Origin: Mageeibacillus sp. UBA1193
GTDB taxonomy: Bacteria > Bacillota > Clostridia > Saccharofermentanales > Saccharofermentanaceae
Assembly: GCA_002310155.1 (NCBI GenBank)
Contig: DBYF01000100.1
Location: 8,602 to 28,537 of the forward strand
Direction of reading: 5' to 3'
Length of the DNA stretch: 19,936 bases
The position numbers were made by a program, and so were the translations under genes. Numbering within the stretch: the stretch's first letter is position 1; every line of letters starts with the position of its first letter. Below the pieces are notes generated by a model that saw only the letters and a program-made list of their open reading frames with translations, was not told the DNA's origin and made no database searches. Shown piece after piece: positions 1 to 7,534 of this stretch.

Positions 1-110
1 GCTTCCAGTGTATACTGCGAACAAGTCGGCGTGAAACGGCAGTGCCCGATATGATCGGGCCCTCTGGAGTTCTGATAAAACCGGATCAGTTTGATCGCCA
101 GTTTCTTCAT
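1..110 (-). CDS. yidD: YidD family membrane protein insertion efficiency factor (partial)
   Basis: Only the first 36 codons are present and the gene runs off the left edge. The visible N-terminus starts MKKLAIKLIRFYQN, with GPDHIGHCRFTPTCSQYT further on. This is the conserved YidD start with its first cysteines (CRFxPTCSxY). YidD is a small protein at the inner face of the membrane that helps YidC insert membrane proteins. The ATG lies two bases after the rnpA stop, the usual close rnpA-yidD arrangement, so the two are probably cotranscribed and coupled. Identification rests on motif and position together and is firm despite truncation. Confidence 0.93.
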   Translation of the reverse strand, partial: MKKLAIKLIRFYQNSRGPDHIGHCRFTPTCSQYTLE

Positions 111-112
111 CC

Positions 113-493
113 TTATTCTCCGTCACTCAGAAGATTTAACTTCGCAAGATGTCTTCCCAGTTCTTTTTCCACTTCCTGATAAGTAGGAAGTTCGCCTGTC
201 GCTTTCATCAGGAAAATGATGTCATATCCCAGGGGTACGCGGGGTTCATATACAGAGAACGCCGCCCGGAGAAGCCGCTTCGCGCGGTTTCTGGCGACCG
301 CTGTCCTTCTTCCGTGCCCGTTTGTAAAGCCGACACGAAGGAGGTCTACCGGTATCCTGGTCTGATTATGCCGAAGATTCGGACTTCGCTTAAAACAATG
401 TACGCTCAGGTATTTGCCTGTAGCAAACGTTCCCCTCTTATAAACACGGGAAAACTCATAATTCCATCGCAATGTCTGCGTAGTCTTCAACAT
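113..493 (-). CDS. rnpA: Ribonuclease P protein component
   Basis: At 126 residues it has the usual RnpA length. The protein binds the catalytic RNase P RNA and helps remove the 5' leader from tRNA precursors. The family signature RNRAKRLLR is at residues 68-76. The preceding VGFTNGHGRRTAVARN stretch and the N-terminal FSRVYKRG segment also fit the family. It sits between rpmH (51 bases upstream) and yidD (2 bases downstream), the conserved order. A purine-rich GGAG precedes the ATG at about 12 bases. The hairpin with a T-run in the rpmH-rnpA gap should lower its expression relative to L34. Confidence 0.96.
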   Translation of the reverse strand: MLKTTQTLRWNYEFSRVYKRGTFATGKYLSVHCFKRSPNLRHNQTRIPVDLLRVGFTNGHGRRTAVARNRAKRLLRAAFSVYEPRVPLGYDIIFLMKATGELPTYQEVEKELGRHLAKLNLLSDGE

Positions 494-520
494 GACACCT
501 AATCACTCCGGATTCCTTAT

Positions 521-544
521 AAAAAAGGACCACGTGGGTGATCC
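521..544 (-). terminator. Intrinsic terminator or attenuator between rpmH and rnpA
   Basis: Read on the minus strand directly after the rpmH stop, GGATCACCCACGTGGTCC forms a 7-bp stem (one G-T pair) with a CCAC loop, followed at once by six T residues (521-526). This is the classic Rho-independent shape. Because rnpA begins only 28 bases further on without an obvious promoter of its own, it probably acts as a partial terminator that lets a fraction of rpmH transcripts continue into rnpA-yidD. Confidence 0.7.
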
Positions 545-679
545 TTATACGGTAAGACTCTTTCTTCCCTTCAGTCTTCTTCTCTTCAGTACATCGCGGC
601 CGGAAGCTGTCTGCATTCTAGCGCGGAAACCGTGTACCTTGGATCTCTGCCTTTTCTTCGGCTGATATGTCATTTTCAT
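545..679 (-). CDS. rpmH: 50S ribosomal protein L34
   Basis: This is a 44-residue, highly basic protein that begins MKMTYQPKKRQRSKVHGF, continues RARMQTASGRDVLKRRR and ends LKGRKSLTV. It matches L34 (typical form: T[FY]QPxxRKR..HGFRxRM.T..GR.VL..RR.KGR..L). L34 is a structural protein of the large ribosomal subunit. Two in-frame ATGs lie six bases apart. A strong GGAGGT ends 8 bases before the first one (677-679), so I use that start; the second, giving MTYQPKK, would also be at a usable distance. It has its own near-consensus promoter and is followed by a hairpin. Confidence 0.97.
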   Translation of the reverse strand: MKMTYQPKKRQRSKVHGFRARMQTASGRDVLKRRRLKGRKSLTV

Positions 680-749
680 ATGGATCTACCTCCAAAATTA
701 GTTTCTTTTTTACCTTTTATCACGAATAATCGATACAAATAGCGATAGA

Positions 750-778
750 ATTATACTAGGTGTCAAGAGGAAAGTCAA
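750..778 (-). promoter_or_regulatory. Strong sigma-A-type promoter of rpmH
   Basis: On the minus strand TTGACT (773-778) is followed by exactly 17 bases and then a perfect TATAAT (750-755). Transcription would start near 743, giving a leader of about 64 bases before the rpmH ATG, with GGAGGT at the end. It lies in the 133-base gap between the DUF2079 gene and rpmH. I see no terminator after the DUF2079 gene, so readthrough from the upstream operon may add to this promoter. Confidence 0.85.
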
Positions 779-812
779 GTTTGAAGCAAGGATCGTCGGA
801 ATTTCCGTTCTT

Positions 813-2693
813 TTACGGTTTTTCCCCGCGGGCCAGGATAACGACCTGATCCTTTACCTCGGCAAATACCGTATATCCCCTGCTCTTTAAGATCTCACTT
901 ACCTGCACCTGGCTGTTATCCGTCATGTTCAGTACGATATAATCTGTCTCATTGATATCTTTCACACTCACCACATTACTTCCAGAGAAGACGAAGTTCG
1001 AGGAGTCTATGCTGTAGACCTCATCCCTCTCTGCCACATGCGGCAGGAAGTTCGGATCGCTTCCGACCGAGGCATCCGAAGGGATCGTTTCCAGACAGTC
1101 CTCGATCTTCTGGTACTTATCCTCGAACTTTACGTAGTTCTCGTAGTTGGAGATATTCACGGAGATCAGGGCAAAAGCCGTGATCACAGCCACCGCGCCG
1201 GACGCCAGGATCACCGTATGTTTCTTATCCTTTTCCATCTCACTGATATTGACCAGCGCCATATAGATCAGGAGCGCCGATGTACCGAACGCATAGTGGT
1301 AGTTGATCTCCGAGGCGTAGTGATACGCGGCGCCGAATACGAGATTGAAGATAAAGAACGGGATCAGAAGGATCATGCGGTGCGTCTTCTTCGTAAAAAA
1401 CGGCATGAAGAGCAGAGGGAACATCATCTCCAGAAGCATCACGAAGGATTCCTTGCGGTGGACAAAGACCGTCAGCGCGTGGCCCGGATTACTGAGGATG
1501 TTGCCGAGAACGGCGAGCACTCCCTGGTTCTCAGAAGTCATTAGAGTATTCATGCGGGAAGACATCATCATATCGCCTTCTCCCACCTGCTGCAGTAAGA
1601 AGCTCATCAGAAGGAAATATACGGCGACGATACCGCCCGTGATCAGATAGCGTCTCTTCTCCTTCCCCTTTTCCTCAAAGATCAGATACAGGCAGAAGCA
1701 GATCACGAACAGTGTCGCGTCTTCCTTTACGATGCAGACCAGGAAGCTCATGATATAAAACAGGATATGCTTCTTACTCTCCACCGCGTAGAAGAGCCAC
1801 ATCAGAAGGGGCGGCAGGAACGCGTTCTCGTGGAAGTGGAAATAGCACGGAGAAAGGATCCCGAGAGAGAAAACATAGATCATACAGCAGAAAAAGAGCG
1901 TCGTGCCCTTAAAGCCTCTCTTCTTCGCGATCAGGAAAACAGGAATCACGCCTGACAGCACGATGACCGCCTGAGAGACGATCAGCGTCTCTCCCGACGG
2001 GAAGATCGCGTATACCGGAAGCAGAAGATAAAGGATATAGGAGCCGTGCACACGGAAATGCGAAAGTGCGTAACCGCGTTCGCAGGTGGTCACGGCAGAC
2101 AGGTTCTTCCTCATGGAGTGGAACATCTGGTTAAAGATACCCATATCAAAAGTCGCTGTTCCGAAACTCTTATAGATCACGACAGATGTGGCGGTCACAA
2201 ATCCGAGGACAATGATCGTCACCGCGATCACCGGGATGATCACGTACATATCCGAGCGCTGACGGTTCAAGGTCTCCGGATGGATCCGGGAGGCTCCGTA
2301 CACGACGAAGATCAGGGCGAACAGCCCCACGAAAACGGAGAGATTGAAATCCCCCGACCGGAATACCAGAGCGCAGGCGAATACGATCACGGAGCTCAGA
2401 AGCATCACGGGATCGTAGCACTCGGTAAAGATCCGGAACTTTTTCGGCATCAGATAGAAAAGCACCGTCGCTCCGGCGAAGAGAAGGATATAGATGCATA
2501 CCAGGACCGGAGCAGAGAACATTCCGATGAACTCCGTCCATTTCTTCAGGACAGATATCCCCTTCGCGGAACCATAGAAGATCGTAAAATCTGAAAGCAG
2601 GAAATATACCCACATAAGGCGCATGAAGAGAAACTGCGGGAAACCACACTGTCTCACAAAAGATACGCTTCGGGAACTCTTACTGCTGTCCAT
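813..2693 (-). CDS. DUF2079 family polytopic membrane protein
   Basis: A 626-residue protein with about ten or more hydrophobic segments and a soluble tail of roughly 110 residues. The DUF2079 hallmarks are visible: TFDMGIFNQ (residues 181-189) just after a membrane segment, then SHFRVHGSYILYLLLPVYA (211-229). The family is predicted to have a GT-C-like glycosyltransferase fold, with an acidic residue (here D183) and histidines in the first outside loop, but no substrate is established. About 150 mostly hydrophobic residues precede the core. The ATG follows AGGATAACGG and lies 24 bases after the alr stop, so it should be the last gene of the alr operon. Family placement is by motif; a role in cell-envelope glycan or lipid modification would be inference. 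Confidence 0.78.
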   Translation of the reverse strand: MDSSKSSRSVSFVRQCGFPQFLFMRLMWVYFLLSDFTIFYGSAKGISVLKKWTEFIGMFSAPVLVCIYILLFAGATVLFYLMPKKFRIFTECYDPVMLLSSVIVFACALVFRSGDFNLSVFVGLFALIFVVYGASRIHPETLNRQRSDMYVIIPVIAVTIIVLGFVTATSVVIYKSFGTATFDMGIFNQMFHSMRKNLSAVTTCERGYALSHFRVHGSYILYLLLPVYAIFPSGETLIVSQAVIVLSGVIPVFLIAKKRGFKGTTLFFCCMIYVFSLGILSPCYFHFHENAFLPPLLMWLFYAVESKKHILFYIMSFLVCIVKEDATLFVICFCLYLIFEEKGKEKRRYLITGGIVAVYFLLMSFLLQQVGEGDMMMSSRMNTLMTSENQGVLAVLGNILSNPGHALTVFVHRKESFVMLLEMMFPLLFMPFFTKKTHRMILLIPFFIFNLVFGAAYHYASEINYHYAFGTSALLIYMALVNISEMEKDKKHTVILASGAVAVITAFALISVNISNYENYVKFEDKYQKIEDCLETIPSDASVGSDPNFLPHVAERDEVYSIDSSNFVFSGSNVVSVKDINETDYIVLNMTDNSQVQVSEILKSRGYTVFAEVKDQVVILARGEKP

Positions 2694-2717
2694 CCGTTAT
2701 CCTTTCGAAGCAGAAGA

Positions 2718-3905
2718 TCACCAGATCGAGCTGTGCATCTGTACGATCTTACCGTCCTGGATATAGACACGCGGGATGCGCTTGCCGACCAGGCAGGTCA
2801 CCTCGTAGTTGATGGTATCGAGCATATCAGAGATCTCATCGACCGGGATCTCACTGTGCTTGCCTCTTGCCTTCTGCGAACCGAAGAGGACTACTTCGTC
2901 TCCGACCTTCGGTTTTTCCTCGAAATCAGTCACGTCGACCATGCACATATCCATGCAGATATTTCCGACGACAGGAGCACGCTTACCGTGGATCAGGACC
3001 TCGGCGCGGTTGCTCAGACGGCGCAGATAGCCGTCCGCGTAGCCGATCGCGATCGTCGCGATGGTGCTCGGCTTCTCGGTCTTGAAGTGACGGCCGTAGC
3101 TGATCGTCTCACCGGCCGGAATTTCTTTTACATGTACGACGCTGGACTTCAGAGTCATCGCCGGACGGACCTCGAAATCCGTGTACGGCTTCGGGCAGCC
3201 CTTCGGCATCATACCGTAGGTGATCAGGCCCGCTCTGACCATATCCATATGCATCTGCGGGAAGCGGATGATACCCGCGCTGTTGCAGATATGCTTCGTC
3301 GGGATCGTGAGCCCGTGCTTTTCGAGTTCAGCGACCATTCTCATGAAGCAGTCGTACTGCTTCATGGTGTATTCGTCATCATCGGTATCGGACATCGCGA
3401 AGTGCGAGAACATGCCCTCGATCTCGATGCCCGGGAGCTCGGAGATCGCCAGGATCGCCTCGACGGAGGACTCACCCTCCAGGAATCCCAGACGGTTCAT
3501 GCCGGTATCGTACTTGATATGGATCCTTGCCGTTCTCTCGAGGATGATCGCCTTCTTGGAGATCGCTTTCGCGTACTCGAGGGAATAAACGGCCTGCTCG
3601 ATATCGTTCTCGATCAGTTCGTAGATACGTCTCGGATCAGTATGACCGAGGATCAGGATCGGGACATTGATACCGCTCTTTCTAAGTTCGAGCGCCTCGT
3701 CGAGCATAGATACCGCGAGCTTGTCCGCGCCGTTATTGAGGAGCACACGTGCTGTCTCGATCGCACCGTGGCCGTAAGCGTCTGCCTTAACGACCGCCAT
3801 GATCTTCGCCGTTCTCTTTGTCACACGGCGGATCTCACGCATATTCTCCGCGAGGATATCCAGGTTGATCTCCGCCCACGAACGATTCGGAAACTTATCA
3901 ATCAT
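2718..3905 (-). CDS. alr: Alanine racemase
   Basis: PLP-dependent enzyme that interconverts L- and D-alanine, supplying D-Ala for peptidoglycan. The 395-residue product has the family length. The cofactor lysine is K40 in AVVKADAYGHG, KYDTGMNRLGF is at 131-141, and the second catalytic base is Y270 in the SYGRHF segment. GNICMDMCMVDVTD follows near residue 314. I choose the ATG at 3905: it overlaps the nnrD stop as ATGA and has AAGGA eight bases before it. The longer reading frame starts with TTG seven codons earlier and lacks support. The overlap with nnrD implies translational coupling. The ligase for the next pathway step (ddl) is elsewhere in this window. Confidence 0.96.
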   Translation of the reverse strand: MIDKFPNRSWAEINLDILAENMREIRRVTKRTAKIMAVVKADAYGHGAIETARVLLNNGADKLAVSMLDEALELRKSGINVPILILGHTDPRRIYELIENDIEQAVYSLEYAKAISKKAIILERTARIHIKYDTGMNRLGFLEGESSVEAILAISELPGIEIEGMFSHFAMSDTDDDEYTMKQYDCFMRMVAELEKHGLTIPTKHICNSAGIIRFPQMHMDMVRAGLITYGMMPKGCPKPYTDFEVRPAMTLKSSVVHVKEIPAGETISYGRHFKTEKPSTIATIAIGYADGYLRRLSNRAEVLIHGKRAPVVGNICMDMCMVDVTDFEEKPKVGDEVVLFGSQKARGKHSEIPVDEISDMLDTINYEVTCLVGKRIPRVYIQDGKIVQMHSSIW

Positions 3906-4861
3906 CTTTCCATTCCTTCTTCCCAACCAAGCATTTTAAATGCTTTTCCGTAATAGCCCGGCAGCATCGTCGGCAGCATTGCGCGCGTCCCATGCTCCGA
4001 GGCACAGAGTTTTCCGGCCAGGCTGTGGATCCCGACAGCACAGATGGAAGCATCTTCTTCCGTCATGCCCTGCGCCAGAAGTCCGGTCAGAAGTCCGGCG
4101 AGCACATCTCCGGATCCGCCCTTGGCCAGTCCGGAATTGCTCACAGGATTACTATACCACTTCCCGTCCGATGTAAATATGTGAGTTTCGTTACTCTTAA
4201 GGACAAGTGTGATGCCTTTTTCTACGGCAAAAGCACTTGTCTTCTCGAAATCGCCTTCCGAGATCTCCGGCGCGAGCCGGGAGAACTCACCGATATGAGG
4301 TGTCAGGACAGCAGGCGCAAGCCCCCTGGAAATACGGGCACTTACTTCCTGCATCACCTCATTATGTAAAGCCAGGTACGACAGCGCGCCGGCATCCAGT
4401 ACCAGATGCGGAGCGAGCTGTGCGGCAATACGGATCATGTATCCGAGTTTTTCCGAATCCGTCGGGATTCCGGGTCCGACCAGGACCGCGTCTTTCCCCC
4501 GGATCTGATCCGCGAAGTATTTCTCATAAGAAGCCGCAGGTACGACAGGGATCCTCATCACCGCAGGGGCTGCCACAGCCGCAGCAGGAACCGCCTTCGC
4601 CTGTGATTCTTTATACACGAGTCCCAGAGCCTCCGGGCAGTGTATAAGAAGCGGTATAAGCAGTTCTTCCTCTGTGTGGACATATACGAGGCCTGCGCCC
4701 GAACGGAGCGCGGAAGATGTTGCCATGCACGCGGCACCGCCCATACCGGGCGTTCCCGCACAGATCAGGACACGGCCGAATGTACCCTTATGCCCGTTTT
4801 CCGGACGGGCCGGACTTTTTCCGGAAATCAAATCCTGATCGATCAAATACGGTGTCTGCAC
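3902..4861 (-). CDS. nnrD: ADP-dependent NAD(P)H-hydrate dehydratase (YjeF C-terminal domain)
   Basis: Ribokinase-like repair enzyme that dehydrates (S)-NAD(P)HX, a damaged form of NAD(P)H, using ADP. At 319 residues it carries only the dehydratase domain, without the N-terminal epimerase (NnrE) domain found in fused YjeF proteins. Visible motifs are HKGTFGRVLICAG (24-36), SALRSGAGLVYV (50-61), LDAGAL (155-160), LTPHIGEF (186-193) and GLAKGGSGDVLAG (244-256), with the catalytic aspartate at 252. An Ala-rich stretch at about 85-110 looks like an insertion. The start is GTG with GGGAGG eight bases upstream. It lies 27 bases after metA and overlaps alr by 4 bases. A separate epimerase gene, if any, is not in the window. 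Confidence 0.92.
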   Translation of the reverse strand: MQTPYLIDQDLISGKSPARPENGHKGTFGRVLICAGTPGMGGAACMATSSALRSGAGLVYVHTEEELLIPLLIHCPEALGLVYKESQAKAVPAAAVAAPAVMRIPVVPAASYEKYFADQIRGKDAVLVGPGIPTDSEKLGYMIRIAAQLAPHLVLDAGALSYLALHNEVMQEVSARISRGLAPAVLTPHIGEFSRLAPEISEGDFEKTSAFAVEKGITLVLKSNETHIFTSDGKWYSNPVSNSGLAKGGSGDVLAGLLTGLLAQGMTEEDASICAVGIHSLAGKLCASEHGTRAMLPTMLPGYYGKAFKMLGWEEGMER

Positions 4862-4888
4862 GATCCTTACCTCCCGCTTTATGCTTCC

Positions 4889-5824
4889 TTAAAGCTTCGG
4901 TACCTCGCTGATAGTGGAAATATCGAAAGGCGTTTCTTGGTATACATAGTAGTTCAGCCAGTTCATGAACAGCAGTGTCGAGCTGGATCTCCACTTCATA
5001 TGCGGTTCCTTGGACGGATCGTCGTTCGGGAAATAGTTCTTCGGAACTTCGATCGGAAGGCCCTTATTGAGGTCACGGAAATACTCGTCTCTCAGAGTAT
5101 TTACGTCATACTCGGAGTGACCCGTGATAAAGATCTGTCTTCCTGAAAGATCAGATACGGCGTATACTCCGCTCTCTTCCGATTCGGACAGGATGCGGAG
5201 GTTCGGATGACGCTCGATGTCCGCTTTTCTCACTTCCGTATGACGGGAGTGCGGAACATAGAAATAGTCGTCAAATCCGCGGAACAGCTTGACCGGCTTA
5301 GTGTAGGTCATACTGTGCTCGAAGACACCGAACATCTTCTTGTCGAGATTGTACTTCGGGATACCGTAGTGGTGGTAAAGGCCCGCCTGCGCGCCCCAGC
5401 AGATGTGAAGCGTAGAGTAGACATGGGTCTTGCTCCAGTCCATGATCTCGCACAGTTCTTTCCAGTAGGCGACCTCTTCGAACTCCATCAGTTCGACCGG
5501 AGCGCCCGTGATGATCATGCCGTCGTAGAAACGGTCCTTGACGTCCTCGAAGGTCTCGTAGAACTTGACGAGGTGCTCGGTCGCCGTGTGCTTCGGATGA
5601 TAGGATGCCGTATAAAGAAGGTCGATATTGACCTGCAGAGGCGAGTTACTGAGCGCACGCAGAAGCTGCGTCTCCGTCGCGATCTTATTCGGCATGAGAT
5701 TCAGTATCAGAAGATGAAGAGGACGGATGTCCTGCGTATACGCGCGGTCTTCGGTCATGACGAAGATGCGCTCTTTCTCAAGGATCCCTGTTGCAGGGAG
5801 ATTATTCGGAATACGTATCGGCAT
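4889..5824 (-). CDS. metA: Homoserine O-acetyltransferase (MetA family)
   Basis: First dedicated step of methionine synthesis: acylation of homoserine. At 311 residues it matches MetA. The catalytic cysteine is C142 in STLHICWGAQAG; the conserved GAPVELMEFEEVAYW, PHSRHTEV and GHSEYD (His and Glu of the active site, residues 236 and 238) are present. Residue 111 is glutamate. Structural work on Bacillus MetA showed that Glu111 gives acetyl-CoA specificity, while Gly111 (as in E. coli) gives succinyl-CoA, so acetyltransfer is predicted. The ATG follows AAGGGGG at about nine bases. Only 16 bases separate it from the upstream kinase gene, so there is no room for a SAM riboswitch directly before it. 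Database labels often say succinyltransferase. Confidence 0.95.
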   Translation of the reverse strand: MPIRIPNNLPATGILEKERIFVMTEDRAYTQDIRPLHLLILNLMPNKIATETQLLRALSNSPLQVNIDLLYTASYHPKHTATEHLVKFYETFEDVKDRFYDGMIITGAPVELMEFEEVAYWKELCEIMDWSKTHVYSTLHICWGAQAGLYHHYGIPKYNLDKKMFGVFEHSMTYTKPVKLFRGFDDYFYVPHSRHTEVRKADIERHPNLRILSESEESGVYAVSDLSGRQIFITGHSEYDVNTLRDEYFRDLNKGLPIEVPKNYFPNDDPSKEPHMKWRSSSTLLFMNWLNYYVYQETPFDISTISEVPKL

Positions 5825-5840
5825 TTCTATTGTCCCCCTT

Positions 5841-6848
5841 TCACAGACACAGGAATTCGTTCAGGATCGATGTCCTCGGAACGAATGTCTCTTTCGCCTG
5901 GGGGATCATGTCGAGCCAGGTAATCAGCATTCTCGCCTTGGCGACCGCCTTCTCGATGTTGGCGAAATCTTTCTTTACGTTACTTCTCTCCATGAAGACA
6001 GACGGTGCCAGAAGCCCCTGGTCATAAGCATCCAGAGCTTCACTGATATCTCTCTTGGCCAGAGCCGCGATCACGAGCGGTTCATACGCGAGGAAAGAAT
6101 TGACGTGGTAATCTGCTTTCGTCAGATAATCGCGGTAGTAATCCTGTTCGGAATTCTGGATCATCGGCCAGTAATCGATCGTCGTCAGGGCATGCGCGCC
6201 ACGGTGGCGGACGTCGCGTACGATCCTTCGGAGCATACGGAGATCATCGCTGTCCAGCAGACGGCGGTCAGACATAACAGATGCGTAAGGCATAATGAAT
6301 ACGCCCAGGTATCTTTCTTTTTCAAAAGCACCCGTGGTCTCATCGCAGAGTCCGTGGAGTCCTTCCACGACTACGACACCGTCCTTGCCGATCGAAAGCG
6401 CCGGCTTATCGGTCTCTACGCGGGTCCTTGTCATAAAATCGAATGTCGGGGTAACTACTTCATCTCCGCTGACGAGTCTCGCGAGATCCATACTCGCCAG
6501 ACGCATATCGAGCGTTCCGACGCTCTCGTAGTCCGGGCGTCCTTCGTCATCGTAGTTCAGTGCTTCGAGATTATAGTAATCGTCAAGAGAGAGACGGATG
6601 GATTTCTTGCCTCTTCTCTCCAGTTCGCTGACCAGTCGGTCCGTGAAAGTAGTCTTACCGGACGATGTCGGTCCGGAAACAAACACTACCTGAATCTTGG
6701 GATCATTACAGACAGCCTCAGCAACTTCTATTGTCTGACGAACGAAGCGCGCTTCCGCCTTCTTAATAAACTCCGGAAGTCCGAAGACTCCCAGCATATC
6801 TTCCAGGTCATCGATCGAAACCCGGATCTTATCAGATAAATTCGCCAT
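5841..6848 (-). CDS. Uridine kinase-like P-loop nucleoside kinase
   Basis: A 335-residue protein of the phosphoribulokinase/uridine kinase family. The Walker A motif is GPTSSGKTT (59-67), followed by SLDDYY (87-92), an EGLHGL Walker-B-like segment (162-167), RRIVRDVRHRG (206-216) and the C-terminal PRTSILNEF. This is the kinase half of the roughly 550-residue Firmicutes nucleoside kinases; their N-terminal TGS and threonyl-tRNA-synthetase-like half is missing and replaced by about 45 residues. The ATG has TGGAG eight bases upstream, so the short form is genuine rather than a miscalled start. The likely reaction is NTP-dependent phosphorylation of a nucleoside, but the substrate is not shown. 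It lies in the operon 16 bases from the genes on either side. Confidence 0.85.
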   Translation of the reverse strand: MANLSDKIRVSIDDLEDMLGVFGLPEFIKKAEARFVRQTIEVAEAVCNDPKIQVVFVSGPTSSGKTTFTDRLVSELERRGKKSIRLSLDDYYNLEALNYDDEGRPDYESVGTLDMRLASMDLARLVSGDEVVTPTFDFMTRTRVETDKPALSIGKDGVVVVEGLHGLCDETTGAFEKERYLGVFIMPYASVMSDRRLLDSDDLRMLRRIVRDVRHRGAHALTTIDYWPMIQNSEQDYYRDYLTKADYHVNSFLAYEPLVIAALAKRDISEALDAYDQGLLAPSVFMERSNVKKDFANIEKAVAKARMLITWLDMIPQAKETFVPRTSILNEFLCL

Positions 6849-6864
6849 AATATGTTCTCCAGTC

Positions 6865-7467
6865 TTACTTGTCAGTATAATCCGACAGTACGAGCATACT
6901 TACGACCTTGTCATACCAGTACTGCAGGAAACGTGCGACACAGAACACGATACCGGGGATCAGTACAGCGGCCAGAACGATAAGGAGAACGACGACGACG
7001 ACATACACGCCGCCGGAAATAACTCCGAGAACGGTAGCAAAAGTACCTGCTGTATCCACGTACTTCTCTGTAAAGTGCTCAAGTGTCCTATTGAGATACG
7101 AAATAAAGAACTCTTTCAGATCTCCGAAAGAGACTGTCAGCTTGGGACGTGCCCATGCCGTGATAAGAAATGTAAGCGCACCGATCTTAAGAAGCTGTGC
7201 GCCGAGAATCGGTATCTTGCCCCACAAGGGCATTCGGTAATAGGAGAAACAAAGTGCCGGGCAGAAAAAGAAGAGCACGATGAAGATGATCACCTTCTGC
7301 AGGAAAGCACCGGTGATGAGACCGTTCATACCGCCGGTCATGTAGTTATAGATAACGAGAAGGTCTACGAAGACACCATAAAGCAGGAACAAAGACAGAT
7401 GTCGACGATTCTCGAAATCTGTATCGCTCCATAAACGTCCAAGCAAAAGACCTTCTAAATAATCCAC
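6865..7467 (-). CDS. Integral membrane protein of unknown function
   Basis: A 200-residue product I do not recognise. It has about four strongly hydrophobic segments: roughly 28-45, 52-72, 92-106 and 140-180 (the last long enough for two, with a VYVVVVVLLIVLAAVLI run). The middle, about 107-137, is a soluble loop. The start is GTG with AAGGGG nine bases before it, preceded by an extended -10 promoter element, so it opens the operon that runs through metA, nnrD and alr. The stop is 16 bases before the kinase gene. Nothing in the sequence shows a substrate or catalytic motif. Confidence 0.72.
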   Translation of the reverse strand: MDYLEGLLLGRLWSDTDFENRRHLSLFLLYGVFVDLLVIYNYMTGGMNGLITGAFLQKVIIFIVLFFFCPALCFSYYRMPLWGKIPILGAQLLKIGALTFLITAWARPKLTVSFGDLKEFFISYLNRTLEHFTEKYVDTAGTFATVLGVISGGVYVVVVVLLIVLAAVLIPGIVFCVARFLQYWYDKVVSMLVLSDYTDK

Positions 7468-7502
7468 TCTCTTTTTCCCCTTCGAAAAAACAGTTCTGAA
7501 TC

Positions 7503-7511
7503 ATTGTACCA
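7503..7511 (-). promoter_or_regulatory. Extended -10 promoter for the membrane protein-kinase-metA-nnrD-alr unit
   Basis: Read on the minus strand, TGGTACAAT is an extended -10 element: TG, one base, then TACAAT (5 of 6 to consensus, 7503-7508). No good -35 is present; the -35 position falls inside the preceding terminator hairpin. The predicted start near 7496 leaves a leader of about 30 bases that carries AAGGGG. The T-run of the terminator directly abuts the element. Confidence 0.45.
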
Positions 7512-7534
7512 AAAAAAAGGGGCTTTCGCCACCT
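7511..7534 (-). terminator. Intrinsic terminator after the propeller/small-protein pair
   Basis: On the minus strand AGGTGGCGAAAGCCCCT forms a short GC-rich hairpin with a GAAA tetraloop (three strong inner pairs, one mismatch, then outer pairs), followed by eight T residues (7511-7518). It lies about 35 bases after the stop of the 155-residue gene and should end that transcript before the next operon. Confidence 0.7.

Noticed and set aside
680..812. Possible oriC upstream of rpmH
   Set aside because: No cluster of TTATNCACA boxes is visible; the region is explained by a promoter and leader.
790..815. Short palindrome CGGAATTTCCG after the DUF2079 stop as a terminator
   Set aside because: There are too few pairs with a usable loop and no T-run on the minus strand.
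2733..3953. Long plus-strand open frame (about 406 codons) antisense to alr
   Set aside because: It is the mirror of a clearly conserved alanine racemase. Its product is rich in Asp, Arg, His and Val without any domain pattern, and no ribosome site supports it. The codon use of the real gene leaves the opposite strand open.
5727..6839. Plus-strand open frame of about 370 codons opposite the kinase gene
   Set aside because: It covers a kinase with an intact Walker A motif and starts inside metA in antisense. No independent support.
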